NCBI RefSeq assembly: GCF_011250565.1
Contig: NZ_JAANMS010000021.1
Location: forward strand, 1 to 64,000
Length of the DNA stretch: 64,000 nucleotides
Direction of reading: 5' to 3'
DNA from: Nocardioides sp. IC4_145
Lineage (GTDB): Bacteria; Actinomycetota; Actinomycetes; Propionibacteriales; Nocardioidaceae
Shown in pieces: positions 53,833 through 64,000 of the stretch. Position numbers and translations under genes: made by a program. Below the pieces are notes generated by a model. It did no database searches and was not told the DNA's origin. It saw nothing but the letters and a program-made list of their open reading frames with translations. Within the stretch, counting starts at the first letter, position 1, and the number at the start of each line of letters is the position of its first letter.

Positions 53833-55668
53833 GTGACGACACAGCAGGATCACCCCCACCCACGCGACGACCGCCCGAGGGCCCGCAGGGTCGCCGACGC
53901 CATCGTCCAGCCGCCCGTGGACGTCGTCCACCCGGCGCTGGACGCCGTGCCCGAGGAGCAGCGCGTCGAGCGCGGCCTGGACCGCGTCGTCTTCGGCGTC
54001 ACGGCGGTCATCGCCGTCGCGTTCCTGGTGTGGGGATTCGTCAGCACCGAGTCCCTCGCCTCCGCCTCGGGCAGCGCGCTGGACTGGGTGATGAGGTCGA
54101 CCGGCTGGCTCTTCGTGCTGACCGCGAGCGGCTTCGTCGTCTTCGTGCTGTGGCTGGCGCTGGGCAAGTTCGGCCGGATCCCTCTCGGACGGGACGACGA
54201 GGAGCCCGAGTTCAGCACCGTCTCGTGGGTGGCGATGATGTTCAGCGCCGGCATGGGCATCGGCCTGATGTTCTACGGCGTCAGCGAGCCGGTCACGTTC
54301 TTCACCGATCCGCCGCCGGGCACCGGCGAGGCCGGCACGCCGCGGGCCGCCGAGACCGCGATGGCGACGACGCTCTTCCACTGGACGCTGCACCCGTGGG
54401 CGATCTACGCGGTCGTCGGCCTCACCATCGCCTACGGCGTCTACCGCAAGGGCCGCGCCCAGCTCGTCTCGGCGGCGTTCGAGCCGCTGCTCGGCCGCCA
54501 CGCCCACGGCGCGGGCGGCAAGGTCATCGACATGTTCGCGATCTTCGCGACGCTCTTCGGCTCCGCGGCCTCGCTCGGCCTGGGCGCCCTCCAGATCCGC
54601 AGCGGTCTCCAGATCGTCGGCGGCATCGGCGAGGTCGGCAACGGCGTGCTCGTCGCGATCATCGCGGTCCTGACCGCGGCCTTCGTGCTCTCGGCGGTGT
54701 CGGGCGTCGCGCGCGGCATCCAGTACCTCTCGAACATCAACATGGTGCTCGCGGTGCTCCTCGCGCTGTTCCTCTTCGTCGTCGGTCCGACCGTCTTCAT
54801 CCTCAACCTGCTGCCCAGCTCGATCGGCACCTACCTCGGCGACCTGCCGACGATGGCGGCCCGGACCGGCGCCGAGGGTCCGGAGACCGCCGCGTGGCTC
54901 CAGAGCTGGACGATCTTCTACTGGGCCTGGTGGCTCTCGTGGACGCCGTTCGTCGGCATGTTCATCGCCCGGATCTCGCGCGGTCGCACCATCCGCCAGT
55001 TCGTGACCGGCGTCCTGCTCGTGCCGAGCCTGATCAGCCTGGTCTGGTTCGCGATCTTCGGCGGCACCGCGATCGACCTGCAGTCCGACGGCGTCGACAT
55101 CGCCGGTGCGGAGGGCTTGGAGTCGCAGCTGTTCACCACGCTGGAGCAGTTCCCGTGGGCGACGGTCACCGGCATCCTGGTGATGGTGCTGGTCGGCATC
55201 TTCTTCGTCTCCGGCGCCGATGCGGCCTCGATCGTCATGGGCACCCTGTCCGAGCGCGGCACGACCGACCCGCGCAGGCCGACGGTCGTCTTCTGGGGCG
55301 TCGCCACCGGCGCGGTCGCGGCGGTGATGCTGCTCGTCGGCGGCGCGGAGGCGCTGTCAGGACTGCAGACGATCACGATCGTCGCGGCACTGCCCTTCGT
55401 GCTGGTCATGATCGGCCTGGCCGTCTCGCTGGTGAAGGACCTGCGGCAGGACCCCCTCGTCGTGCGTCGTCAGTACGCCGTGGATGCCGTCGAGCAGGCC
55501 GTCGTCGCCGGTGTCACCGAGCACGGCGACGACTTCGCGCTGTCGTTCGAGGCGGCGCCGGCCACCGACGCCCCCGCCGAGGCGGGGACCGACCCGACCA
55601 CCGAGCCGAGGACCGAGTCGAGGACCGAGCCGAGGACCGAGCCGAGGACCGAGCGCAGCACCGACTGA
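53833..55668 (+). CDS. BCCT-family betaine/choline transporter
   Basis: A 611-residue, 12-helix transporter for quaternary ammonium compounds such as glycine betaine or choline, driven by sodium or protons. Conserved: VSWVAMMFSAGMGIGLMFYGVSEP, FHWTLHPWAIYAVVGL, and WAWWLSWTPFVGMFIARISRGR. Substrate choice is not clear. The C-terminal tail (from about residue 560) is hydrophilic, ending in four TEPRTE-type repeats. Start: GTG 53833 is preferred over GTG 53803; neither has a strong ribosome-binding site. Confidence 0.9.
   Translation: MTTQQDHPHPRDDRPRARRVADAIVQPPVDVVHPALDAVPEEQRVERGLDRVVFGVTAVIAVAFLVWGFVSTESLASASGSALDWVMRSTGWLFVLTASGFVVFVLWLALGKFGRIPLGRDDEEPEFSTVSWVAMMFSAGMGIGLMFYGVSEPVTFFTDPPPGTGEAGTPRAAETAMATTLFHWTLHPWAIYAVVGLTIAYGVYRKGRAQLVSAAFEPLLGRHAHGAGGKVIDMFAIFATLFGSAASLGLGALQIRSGLQIVGGIGEVGNGVLVAIIAVLTAAFVLSAVSGVARGIQYLSNINMVLAVLLALFLFVVGPTVFILNLLPSSIGTYLGDLPTMAARTGAEGPETAAWLQSWTIFYWAWWLSWTPFVGMFIARISRGRTIRQFVTGVLLVPSLISLVWFAIFGGTAIDLQSDGVDIAGAEGLESQLFTTLEQFPWATVTGILVMVLVGIFFVSGADAASIVMGTLSERGTTDPRRPTVVFWGVATGAVAAVMLLVGGAEALSGLQTITIVAALPFVLVMIGLAVSLVKDLRQDPLVVRRQYAVDAVEQAVVAGVTEHGDDFALSFEAAPATDAPAEAGTDPTTEPRTESRTEPRTEPRTERSTD
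55608..55655 (+). repeat. Four 12-bp tandem repeats in the BCCT tail
   Basis: GAGGACCGAGCC is repeated four times with one- or two-base changes (55608, 55620, 55632, 55644), each coding RTEP/RTES. In-frame length change would add or remove four residues of the cytoplasmic tail. Confidence 0.85.
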
Positions 55669-55675
55669 GCCCGGC

Positions 55676-58347
<2,672 letters not shown>

Positions 58348-58349
58348 CG

Positions 58350-59708
58350 TCAGGTCGAGGAGACGCCGATCCGCCCCTCGCGGAAGGCGCTGACGAAGAG
58401 CGCGTGGTCGGCGCGCACCCGGTCGGCGTACCGCAGCCCGACGTCGGCGACCCAGGTGCGCAGCTCCTCGCGACGTCCCTCGACGGAGGCGGCGACCGCG
58501 TCCTCGACCTGGAAGTCGACGAGGTCCTGCTCGCTGTCCTCGTCCGAGGCGCAGTGGATCTTGGCCGTCGCCCGGCCCAGCAGGCCGACCACGTCGGCGA
58601 CCTGCTCGGGCTCGGTCAGCCCGGTCCAGTCGAGGTCGACCTCGTAGGGCGAGAGCTCCGAGACGACGTACCCGACGCCGTCGAGCTCGGTCCAGCCCAG
58701 CAGCGGGTCGGTGTGCACCTGCAGCGCCCGCTGGCTCACCACCGTGCGGTGCCCCTCGTGCCGGAAGTAGCCGTCGACGGTCCCCGCGTCGACGAAGCGG
58801 CTGATCGCCGGGACGTTGGCCTGCTTCATCGACAGCACCACGTCGTTGTCGAGCGCCTCGCTGTGGCCCTCGATGAGCACGTTGTAGGCCGGCAGCCCGG
58901 CCGAGCCGATGCCGAAGCCGGACTTCCCGACCACGTCGCGGAGCCGGTAGAAGAGCGACCGGTCCGACCGCTTGTCCTCCGGGATCGTCGCCAGGTAGCT
59001 CTCGTACGCCGCCTCCACCGACGCGCGCTCGTCGTCCGGGAGGCGCCGGACGGAGGTGTCGTCGCGGAAGAGGCGCACCCCGTCGACGCGCACGGTGCTG
59101 GCGTCGAGCAGGTCCGCCCGGCTGCGTTGCCGGGCGCGCACCAGTGCCAGGTGGATCGGCCCCTCGGTGTTGTCCAGGTGCAGGGCGAACTCCGACGCGT
59201 CGTCGGCCGCACGGCGGTAGTCGTCGACCTGGTCGAGGTAGCCATCGACGTAGGTCCCGACCAGGTCGCGCACGTCCCGCTCGGGCAGCGCCTTCTGCCA
59301 GCCCACCAGGGCGAGCGAGGCGGCGAAGCGCAGCACGTCCCAGGTCCAGCGCCCCAGGTAGGCCTCGTCGAAGTCGTTGACGTCGAACACGAGCCGGCCG
59401 TCGTCGCTGAGGTAGGTCCCGAAGTTCTCGACGTGCAGGTCGCCGTGGACCCAGATCCGCCCGGAGCGCTCGTCGATCCAGTCCTCGTCGACCGCGCCGT
59501 CGTCCCCCCGGGCCGTGACGTCGGCGTAGAAGAGGCTGGCGCTGCCGCGGTAGAACGCGTGCGGGTCGCGGGCCATGGAGCGGTACTTGCCGCGGAACGC
59601 CGCCGGGTCGGCCGCCATCAGCGGCGCGAACGCGTCCGCGAAGGTGCTGATGATCAGCTCGGTGCGCGCGTCGTCGTCCACGTGGCCCTGCGGCCAGGCG
59701 CCGCTCAC
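58350..59708 (-). CDS. DUF2252 protein
   Basis: A 452-residue protein with the DUF2252 pattern: YRSMARDPHAFYRGSASLFYADV, WVHGDLHVENFGTY, and DVNDFDEAYLGRWTWDVLR. The HGDxHxxN and DFD elements resemble the catalytic and metal sites of aminoglycoside-phosphotransferase-like kinases, so it may be a small-molecule or protein kinase. Role unknown. Overlaps the next gene upstream (59705). Confidence 0.85.
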   Translation of the reverse strand: MSGAWPQGHVDDDARTELIISTFADAFAPLMAADPAAFRGKYRSMARDPHAFYRGSASLFYADVTARGDDGAVDEDWIDERSGRIWVHGDLHVENFGTYLSDDGRLVFDVNDFDEAYLGRWTWDVLRFAASLALVGWQKALPERDVRDLVGTYVDGYLDQVDDYRRAADDASEFALHLDNTEGPIHLALVRARQRSRADLLDASTVRVDGVRLFRDDTSVRRLPDDERASVEAAYESYLATIPEDKRSDRSLFYRLRDVVGKSGFGIGSAGLPAYNVLIEGHSEALDNDVVLSMKQANVPAISRFVDAGTVDGYFRHEGHRTVVSQRALQVHTDPLLGWTELDGVGYVVSELSPYEVDLDWTGLTEPEQVADVVGLLGRATAKIHCASDEDSEQDLVDFQVEDAVAASVEGRREELRTWVADVGLRYADRVRADHALFVSAFREGRIGVSST

Positions 59709-60376
59709 GACCCGGCCGCCGTCGGCGGGTGGGGCGGGGGTGGCGGGATGGGCGGAGCAGACGTACGCCGCGGCGCGGGCGGGCGCAGGCCGTGCTGGGC
59801 CAGCTCCAGGCGCGCGAGCCGCTCGACGACGGCCGCGTCACCGCGGCGCCACGCGCCCACCGGGTCGTCGGTCACCCGGCCCAGCACCGAGAGCGGCTGG
59901 TGCGCCATCGCCCGCAGCGCGAACAGCTCGAGGTCGGCTGGCCCGTCGACGTACCGCTGCGCGGCGGTCGCCTCCCGGACGAACCTGACCCGGCCCGGGA
60001 CGTACCGCGTCGCGACCACCAGGATCGGGATCACCGCGATCGACAGGCCCAACCAGAAGGCGAGCCGCTCGACCGCCCGCACCGTCGACTCCCCTGCGTC
60101 GGCCAGCGCCTGCGAGGCGTCGGAGGCCTGCTCGAACGGCGCCGCGATCCCGCCCCCGACGAGCGGCACGTCCTCCAGGTAGCGACCGGCGTCGCCCATC
60201 GACTCCGACAGGCTGGTGGCCGACGCCGCCGTGCGCTCGCCGGGACCAGCGAGCTCCATCGTGCCGTCGTGGACGGTGTTCCCGACCCAGATCCACAGCA
60301 CGACCCAGCCGACGAGCAGCGCGTCGAGCGCGAGCTGGGTCGCGAAGCGGGGGGTGGCGTCCGCGTAGAGCTTCAT
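59705..60376 (-). CDS. Membrane protein of unknown function
   Basis: A 223-residue protein with one helix near the N-terminus (LALDALLVGWVVLWIWVG), an extracellular-looking Ala/Ser-rich loop, a second helix near residue 130 (LAFWLGLSIAVIPILVV) and a basic, proline-rich cytoplasmic tail (APPIPPPPPHPP). Coupled to the DUF2252 gene by a four-base overlap. No family recognised. Confidence 0.7.
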   Translation of the reverse strand: MKLYADATPRFATQLALDALLVGWVVLWIWVGNTVHDGTMELAGPGERTAASATSLSESMGDAGRYLEDVPLVGGGIAAPFEQASDASQALADAGESTVRAVERLAFWLGLSIAVIPILVVATRYVPGRVRFVREATAAQRYVDGPADLELFALRAMAHQPLSVLGRVTDDPVGAWRRGDAAVVERLARLELAQHGLRPPAPRRTSAPPIPPPPPHPPTAAGS

Positions 60377-60471
60377 GAGGGGTCCGGTGACCGCGGCCGA
60401 GCACCGGTACTCAGGCGCGGACGGGTGCGCGCACGGATCCCGCCGCAGCGGGCCGTGGCGAGGCTGGAGCC

Positions 60472-60759
60472 ATGAGCACTCCGACCTCCGTCCGCAACAC
60501 GACCGCCTTCTACGCCCAGGCCGGCATCTCCTTCGCCGTCGCGCTCTCCGCGATGCTCTTCGCCGTCCTCTACGTCCCCGTCGACCCGTGGGTGCGCGCG
60601 TTCTTCGCCGTCACCACGCTCTACCTGACGACCTCGGCCTTCACCCTCGCGAAGGTCATCCGCGACGCCCACGAGACCCAGGCCGTCTCCGCCCGCCTCG
60701 ACCAGGCGCGGGTCGACAAGATCCTCGCCGAGCACGACCCCTTCCGCGCCGTCTCCTGA
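60472..60759 (+). CDS. YiaA/YiaB-family inner membrane protein
   Basis: A 95-residue protein with two helices (YAQAGISFAVALSAMLFAVLY and FFAVTTLYLTTSAFTLAKVI) and the YiaAB ending HETQAVSARLDQARVDKILAEHDPF. ATG 60472 follows GGCTGGAG. Function unknown, small membrane protein. Confidence 0.85.
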   Translation: MSTPTSVRNTTAFYAQAGISFAVALSAMLFAVLYVPVDPWVRAFFAVTTLYLTTSAFTLAKVIRDAHETQAVSARLDQARVDKILAEHDPFRAVS

Positions 60760-60965
60760 CGGGCGGCCTGCCACCCCTCCCGCACCACTCGGACCCCCCC
60801 GGACGCGCCCGCCGGCCGCGCCCGGGGGCGGCTCCGAGGCATGGCGAACGTCACCGCGACACGGTGTTCTGGACAGGATCGTCCGGGGTACGGGACCCAG
60901 AACCGGGCGCCACACGCGCCTGCTTCACTCCTCGGACACCTCGACCCACCGGAAGGACCGACACC

Positions 60966-61940
60966 GTGGCCCGCAAGAGCCCCCTCGGCAAGATCAAGGA
61001 CGCCGCCCTCGACACCATCAAGGACCCGATCGGCTCGGGTTCCAAGGCGGTCGGCCAGGCCGTCGGCCAGGCGAAGGGCACCGTCGAGCTCGGCAAGGCG
61101 GTCGCCGGCCAGGTGACCGGCCAGGCGATCTCCCGCGCGACCGGCACCGTCGGCGCCGTGACCTCGCTGGTGCCGGGCCTGAAGAAGCACGGCACGCCCG
61201 CTGCGCCGAGCGAGGACCCGATCGCCCGCAAGACGGCCGAGCCGCCGGCGGGCACGGAGACCCCCACGCCGGCCGAGAAGGCCGACACGACCGCGAAGAA
61301 GGTCGCCGAGCCCAGCCGCCCGCAGGGCGACCCGGTGAAGCCCGCCGCCAAGAAGGCTCCGGCCAAGAAGGCGCCCGCAGCGAAGAAGGCCCCGGCCAAG
61401 AAGACCGCCAGCGAGCCGGTGAAGGCGCCCGTCGAGGACGTCGCCACCGCCGCCGTCAGGGAGGCTGCGACGAAGGCGACCCCGGGCAAGGGCTCGCTGA
61501 GCGAGGCGACCACCCGCAAGGGCACCGCCAAGACCGCGAAGAAGGCCGCGAAGACGGCCGAGCCCGACAACGCCATCGACGCCGCCGCCGACGTGGACGA
61601 CGTCGACGTGACCCCGGCCGACATCGCCGCCGCCGTGGCCAAGAAGGCTCCCGCGAAGAAGGCGCCGGCTGCGAAGAAGGCGCCGGCGAAGAAGACGCCC
61701 GCCGCCAAGCGCACCGCGTCCGGCGACGTCCCCCTCTCCGCGGCCGAGCTCGCCGGCGGCGCCGGCACCGAGGCGATCACCCCGGCCGGCACCCGGGGCG
61801 CCGGCGTCCCGACCAACCCGGACACCACCGAGACCGGGTTCGGCACCAGCGACGCCCCGCTGATCGACCCCGGCACGGCGAGCGCGGTGGCCAGCGAGGC
61901 CGAGACCCTCGGCCGCGCCAGCGACACCGACAAGGGCTGA
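60966..61940 (+). CDS. Lysine/alanine-rich histone-H1-like protein
   Basis: A 324-residue low-complexity protein. Residues 1-75 are amphipathic helix (KIKDAALDTIKDPIGSGSKA, GQAVGQAKGTVELGKAVAG). Two blocks of KKAPAKKAPAAKKAPAKK (about 125-150 and 228-248) resemble histone-H1-like and HU C-terminal tails that bind DNA. The last ~80 residues are acidic-neutral and unstructured. GTG 60966 follows GGAAGGAC. Probably nucleoid-associated or DNA-binding; no catalytic domain. Confidence 0.72.
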   Translation: MARKSPLGKIKDAALDTIKDPIGSGSKAVGQAVGQAKGTVELGKAVAGQVTGQAISRATGTVGAVTSLVPGLKKHGTPAAPSEDPIARKTAEPPAGTETPTPAEKADTTAKKVAEPSRPQGDPVKPAAKKAPAKKAPAAKKAPAKKTASEPVKAPVEDVATAAVREAATKATPGKGSLSEATTRKGTAKTAKKAAKTAEPDNAIDAAADVDDVDVTPADIAAAVAKKAPAKKAPAAKKAPAKKTPAAKRTASGDVPLSAAELAGGAGTEAITPAGTRGAGVPTNPDTTETGFGTSDAPLIDPGTASAVASEAETLGRASDTDKG

Positions 61941-61970
61941 CGCCCCGGCGCACGACGCCACCAGCACGTC

Positions 61971-62006
61971 GAACGGCCCCCGCGGAGCGATCCGCGGGGG
62001 CCGTTC
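61971..62006. terminator. Perfect 16-bp bidirectional terminator
   Basis: GAACGGCCCCCGCGGA (61971-61986) pairs perfectly with TCCGCGGGGGCCGTTC (61991-62006) around a GCGA tetraloop, between the convergent lysine-rich gene and the acyl-CoA dehydrogenase. Confidence 0.93.
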
Positions 62007-62022
62007 TCGTCCGTCCCGGCTG

Positions 62023-63246
62023 CTACTTCAGCTCGGCGCTGGAGAGACCGAGCACGCGGCGGGCGACGATCAGCTGCTGGATCTGCTGGGTGCCCTCGAA
62101 GATGTCGAGGATCTTGGAGTCGCGGGCCCACTTCTCCAGCAGCTCGGCCTCGCTGTAGCCGATGGAGCCGCACAGCTCCACGCACGACAGGGTGATGTCG
62201 GAGCCGACGCGGCCCGCCTTCGCCTTGGCCATCGAGGCCTCGAGCGAGTTCGGCTGGCGGTTGTCGGCCATCCAGGCGGCCTGGAGCATGAGCAGGTGCG
62301 CGGCCTCCCAGTCGGCCTCCATCTGCAGCAGCTTGGCGGCCGCGGCGTGCTGGAGGTGGGCCGGCCGGTCGTGGTCGACCGTCACGCCGGCGTCGGCCAG
62401 CAGCGACCGGGTCAGGTCGAGGGCGGCGCGGGCGCAGCCGACGGCCATCGCGGCCACGAGCGGCCGGGTGTTGTCGAAGGTCGCCATCGCGCCGGCGAAG
62501 CCCTGCTTGGTGTCGATCTCCGGGGAGCCGAGCAGGTTCTCCTTCGGCACCCGGCAGTTCTCGAAGATGATCGTCGCGGTGTCGGAGGCCTTGATGCCGA
62601 GCTTGTGCTCGAGCCGGTCCACCCGCATGCCGGGGGTGCCCTTCGGCACGACGAACGACTTGATCGCGGCCCGGCCCAGCGAGCGGTCGAGCGTCGCCCA
62701 CACCACGATGTGGTCGGCGCGGTCGCCGGCGGTGACGTAGATCTTCTCGCCGTTGAGGACGTACTCGTCGCCGTCCAGCACCGCGGTCGTCTTGATGTTG
62801 GCCGAGTCCGAGCCGGTGCCGGGCTCGGTGATCGCCATGCCGGCCCAGACACCCGCGAACCGCTCGGCCTGCTCGTCGTTGGCGACCGAGGCGATCGCGG
62901 AGTTGCCGAGCCCCTGGCGCGGCATGGAGAGCAGCAGGCCGACGTCGCCCCAGCACATCTCGGCGATCGACATGACCGAGGCGAGGTTGGCGCCGTTCTT
63001 GACGCCGCCGTCGTCCTTCGTGCCGCCGTCCTCGGCCTTCCGCACGCCGGCGGCTCCCGCGCCCTCGTTCGCGCCGGACTCCGAGAGCCCGTCGATCATC
63101 GCGGCGAGCATGTCGAGCTCCTTGGGGTACTCGTGCTCGGCCTTGTCGTACTTGCGGGAGATCGGGCGCAGCATGTTCATCGCGACCTGGTGGGCCTGCG
63201 AGACCAGCGGCCGGAACTTCTTCGGGTCCTCGAGATTGATGGCCAT
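62023..63246 (-). CDS. Acyl-CoA dehydrogenase
   Basis: A 407-residue FAD enzyme that introduces the alpha,beta double bond in an acyl-CoA. Conserved: AMAITEPGTGSDSANIKT, GEKIYVTAGDRADHIVVWA, and the catalytic Glu in KILDIFEGTQQIQQL. Residues about 55-75 hold an atypical Gly/Asp/Lys-rich insert (GTKDDGGVKNG). The ATG overlaps the stop of a second dehydrogenase gene, a pair seen in actinobacterial heteromeric FadE enzymes. The substrate is unknown. Confidence 0.93.
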   Translation of the reverse strand: MAINLEDPKKFRPLVSQAHQVAMNMLRPISRKYDKAEHEYPKELDMLAAMIDGLSESGANEGAGAAGVRKAEDGGTKDDGGVKNGANLASVMSIAEMCWGDVGLLLSMPRQGLGNSAIASVANDEQAERFAGVWAGMAITEPGTGSDSANIKTTAVLDGDEYVLNGEKIYVTAGDRADHIVVWATLDRSLGRAAIKSFVVPKGTPGMRVDRLEHKLGIKASDTATIIFENCRVPKENLLGSPEIDTKQGFAGAMATFDNTRPLVAAMAVGCARAALDLTRSLLADAGVTVDHDRPAHLQHAAAAKLLQMEADWEAAHLLMLQAAWMADNRQPNSLEASMAKAKAGRVGSDITLSCVELCGSIGYSEAELLEKWARDSKILDIFEGTQQIQQLIVARRVLGLSSAELK

Positions 63247-64000
63247 CAGACCAGCACGCTCCCTTCCATCACGCCGACGGCCCGCAGGTCGCGGTACCAC
63301 CGCTCCACGGGGTGCTCCTTGACGAAGCCGTGGCCACCGAGCAGCTGCACGCCGTCGAGACCGATCTGCATGCCCTTCGCGGCGCACAGGTTGCGTGCCA
63401 GCCCCACCTCGCGGGCGACGTCCTTGCCGGCCGCGGCGCGCGAGGCCGCCTTGTAGGTCAACAGCCGCATCGCCTGGAGCTCGATAGCGATGTTGGCGAC
63501 CATGAACGCCACCGACTGCCGGTGGGCGATCGGCTCGCCGAACGCCTCGCGCTCCTTGACGTACGGCGTCACGTAGTCGAGCACCGCCTGGCCCGTGCCG
63601 ACGGCCAGCGCGCACCAGGCGAGGCGGGAGAGCCGCACGCACTCGGTGTACGTCGACCCGTCGGTCGCGCCGAGGACGGCCTCGACCGGCACCGTGACGT
63701 CGGTGAGCTCCAGCCGGGTCAGGCCGGCGGCCCGCACGCCCATGCCGGGGTCGGCCTCGACCGCGAGGCCGGCCGTGGACGACTCGAGGAGAAACAGCAC
63801 CGGGGCGCCGTCGAGCGAGGCGCCGACGACGAACAGCTCGGCCTCCGAGCCGAGCGGCACGAGCGACTTGGTGCCGTTGAGCACGTAGGAGTCGCCGCGT
63901 CGGACCGCGGTGGTCGACGGGGCGAGCACGTCGAAGAGGACGGTCGGCTCGTTGAGGGCGAGTGCCGCGGCCGGGACGTCCTCGCCGGCGAAGGCCGGCA
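63246..64000 (-). CDS. Acyl-CoA dehydrogenase (partial, runs off the window)
   Basis: The C-terminal ~250 residues of an acyl-CoA dehydrogenase family protein; the N-terminus lies beyond 64000. Visible: YVLNGTKSLVPLGSEAELFVV, VLGATDGSTYTECVRLSRLAWCALAVG, YVKEREAFGEPIAHRQSVAFMVANIA and LGGHGFVKEHPVERWYRDLRA. It ends GVMEGSVLV, with Glu-Gly near the usual base position. Coupled (one-base overlap) to the downstream dehydrogenase; they may form a heteromer. Confidence 0.9.
   Translation of the reverse strand, partial: PAFAGEDVPAAALALNEPTVLFDVLAPSTTAVRRGDSYVLNGTKSLVPLGSEAELFVVGASLDGAPVLFLLESSTAGLAVEADPGMGVRAAGLTRLELTDVTVPVEAVLGATDGSTYTECVRLSRLAWCALAVGTGQAVLDYVTPYVKEREAFGEPIAHRQSVAFMVANIAIELQAMRLLTYKAASRAAAGKDVAREVGLARNLCAAKGMQIGLDGVQLLGGHGFVKEHPVERWYRDLRAVGVMEGSVLV

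Overview
The window comes from a high-GC Gram-positive actinomycete. The evidence is strong G/C bias at third codon positions, many GTG starts, ATGA/GTGA stop-start overlaps within operons, and candidate leaderless promoters (TAnnnT about 6-8 bases before a GTG). Gene content and order (CobIJ fusion, Pls/PosA-type synthetase, Mrp operon, GuaB1) suggest an aerobic soil actinobacterium of the Nocardioidaceae type. The genus is an inference.

Cobalamin is the main theme. Three cobalamin riboswitches are visible (about 438-597 on +, 22748-22903 on -, 40650-40812 on -). The first precedes a BtuFCD-like uptake operon (641-3533) followed by a CbiX-like/[2Fe-2S] protein. The second precedes chlID-cobA-cobO-cobBC-cobD (22711 down to 15816). 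The third precedes cobG-cobH-cobIJ-cobM-bluB (40574 down to 36140). cobL (22927-24174) is divergent from the second operon and appears leaderless and outside riboswitch control. CobN, CobK, CobQ and the nucleotide-loop assembly enzymes are not in the window.

Layout: 1-420 is an intergenic region with two opposed arrays of a 22-bp repeat. 641-4940 holds B12 uptake and a Crp-type regulator. 5071-7494 holds two glycosyltransferases. 7595-15793 is a putative poly-amino-acid locus: a phosphopantetheinyl transferase, an M1 aminopeptidase overlapping a Pls/PosA-like synthetase, and a divergent Tat-exported metal-dependent hydrolase with an unknown partner. 15816-24174 is B12 biosynthesis. 24238-25467 is a MerR/SnoaL-like pair. 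25773-31155 is an island of visibly lower GC with a three-gene cassette that looks like an ABC-three-component (ABC-3C) conflict system, plus two overlapping unknown genes and a small hydrolase. 31629-35991 holds a secreted GH3/PA14 glycosidase, a lone GvpA-like protein and two small membrane proteins. 36140-40812 is B12 biosynthesis again. 41048-47432 is a complete Mrp Na+/H+ antiporter operon. 47464-50756 is PEP synthase and its regulator. 51023-64000 is mixed metabolism: an anti-sigma-like ATPase, a broken DUF559 gene, a DJ-1-like protein, a BCCT transporter, GuaB1, galactokinase, DUF2252, a histone-H1-like protein and two acyl-CoA dehydrogenases, the last cut by the window edge.

The most interesting candidates are the ABC-3C island, the Pls/PosA locus, the solitary GvpA-like protein with an LEA-like tail, and the opposed 22-bp arrays beside the B12 riboswitch. 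No tRNA, rRNA, CRISPR array, integrase or transposase was recognised.
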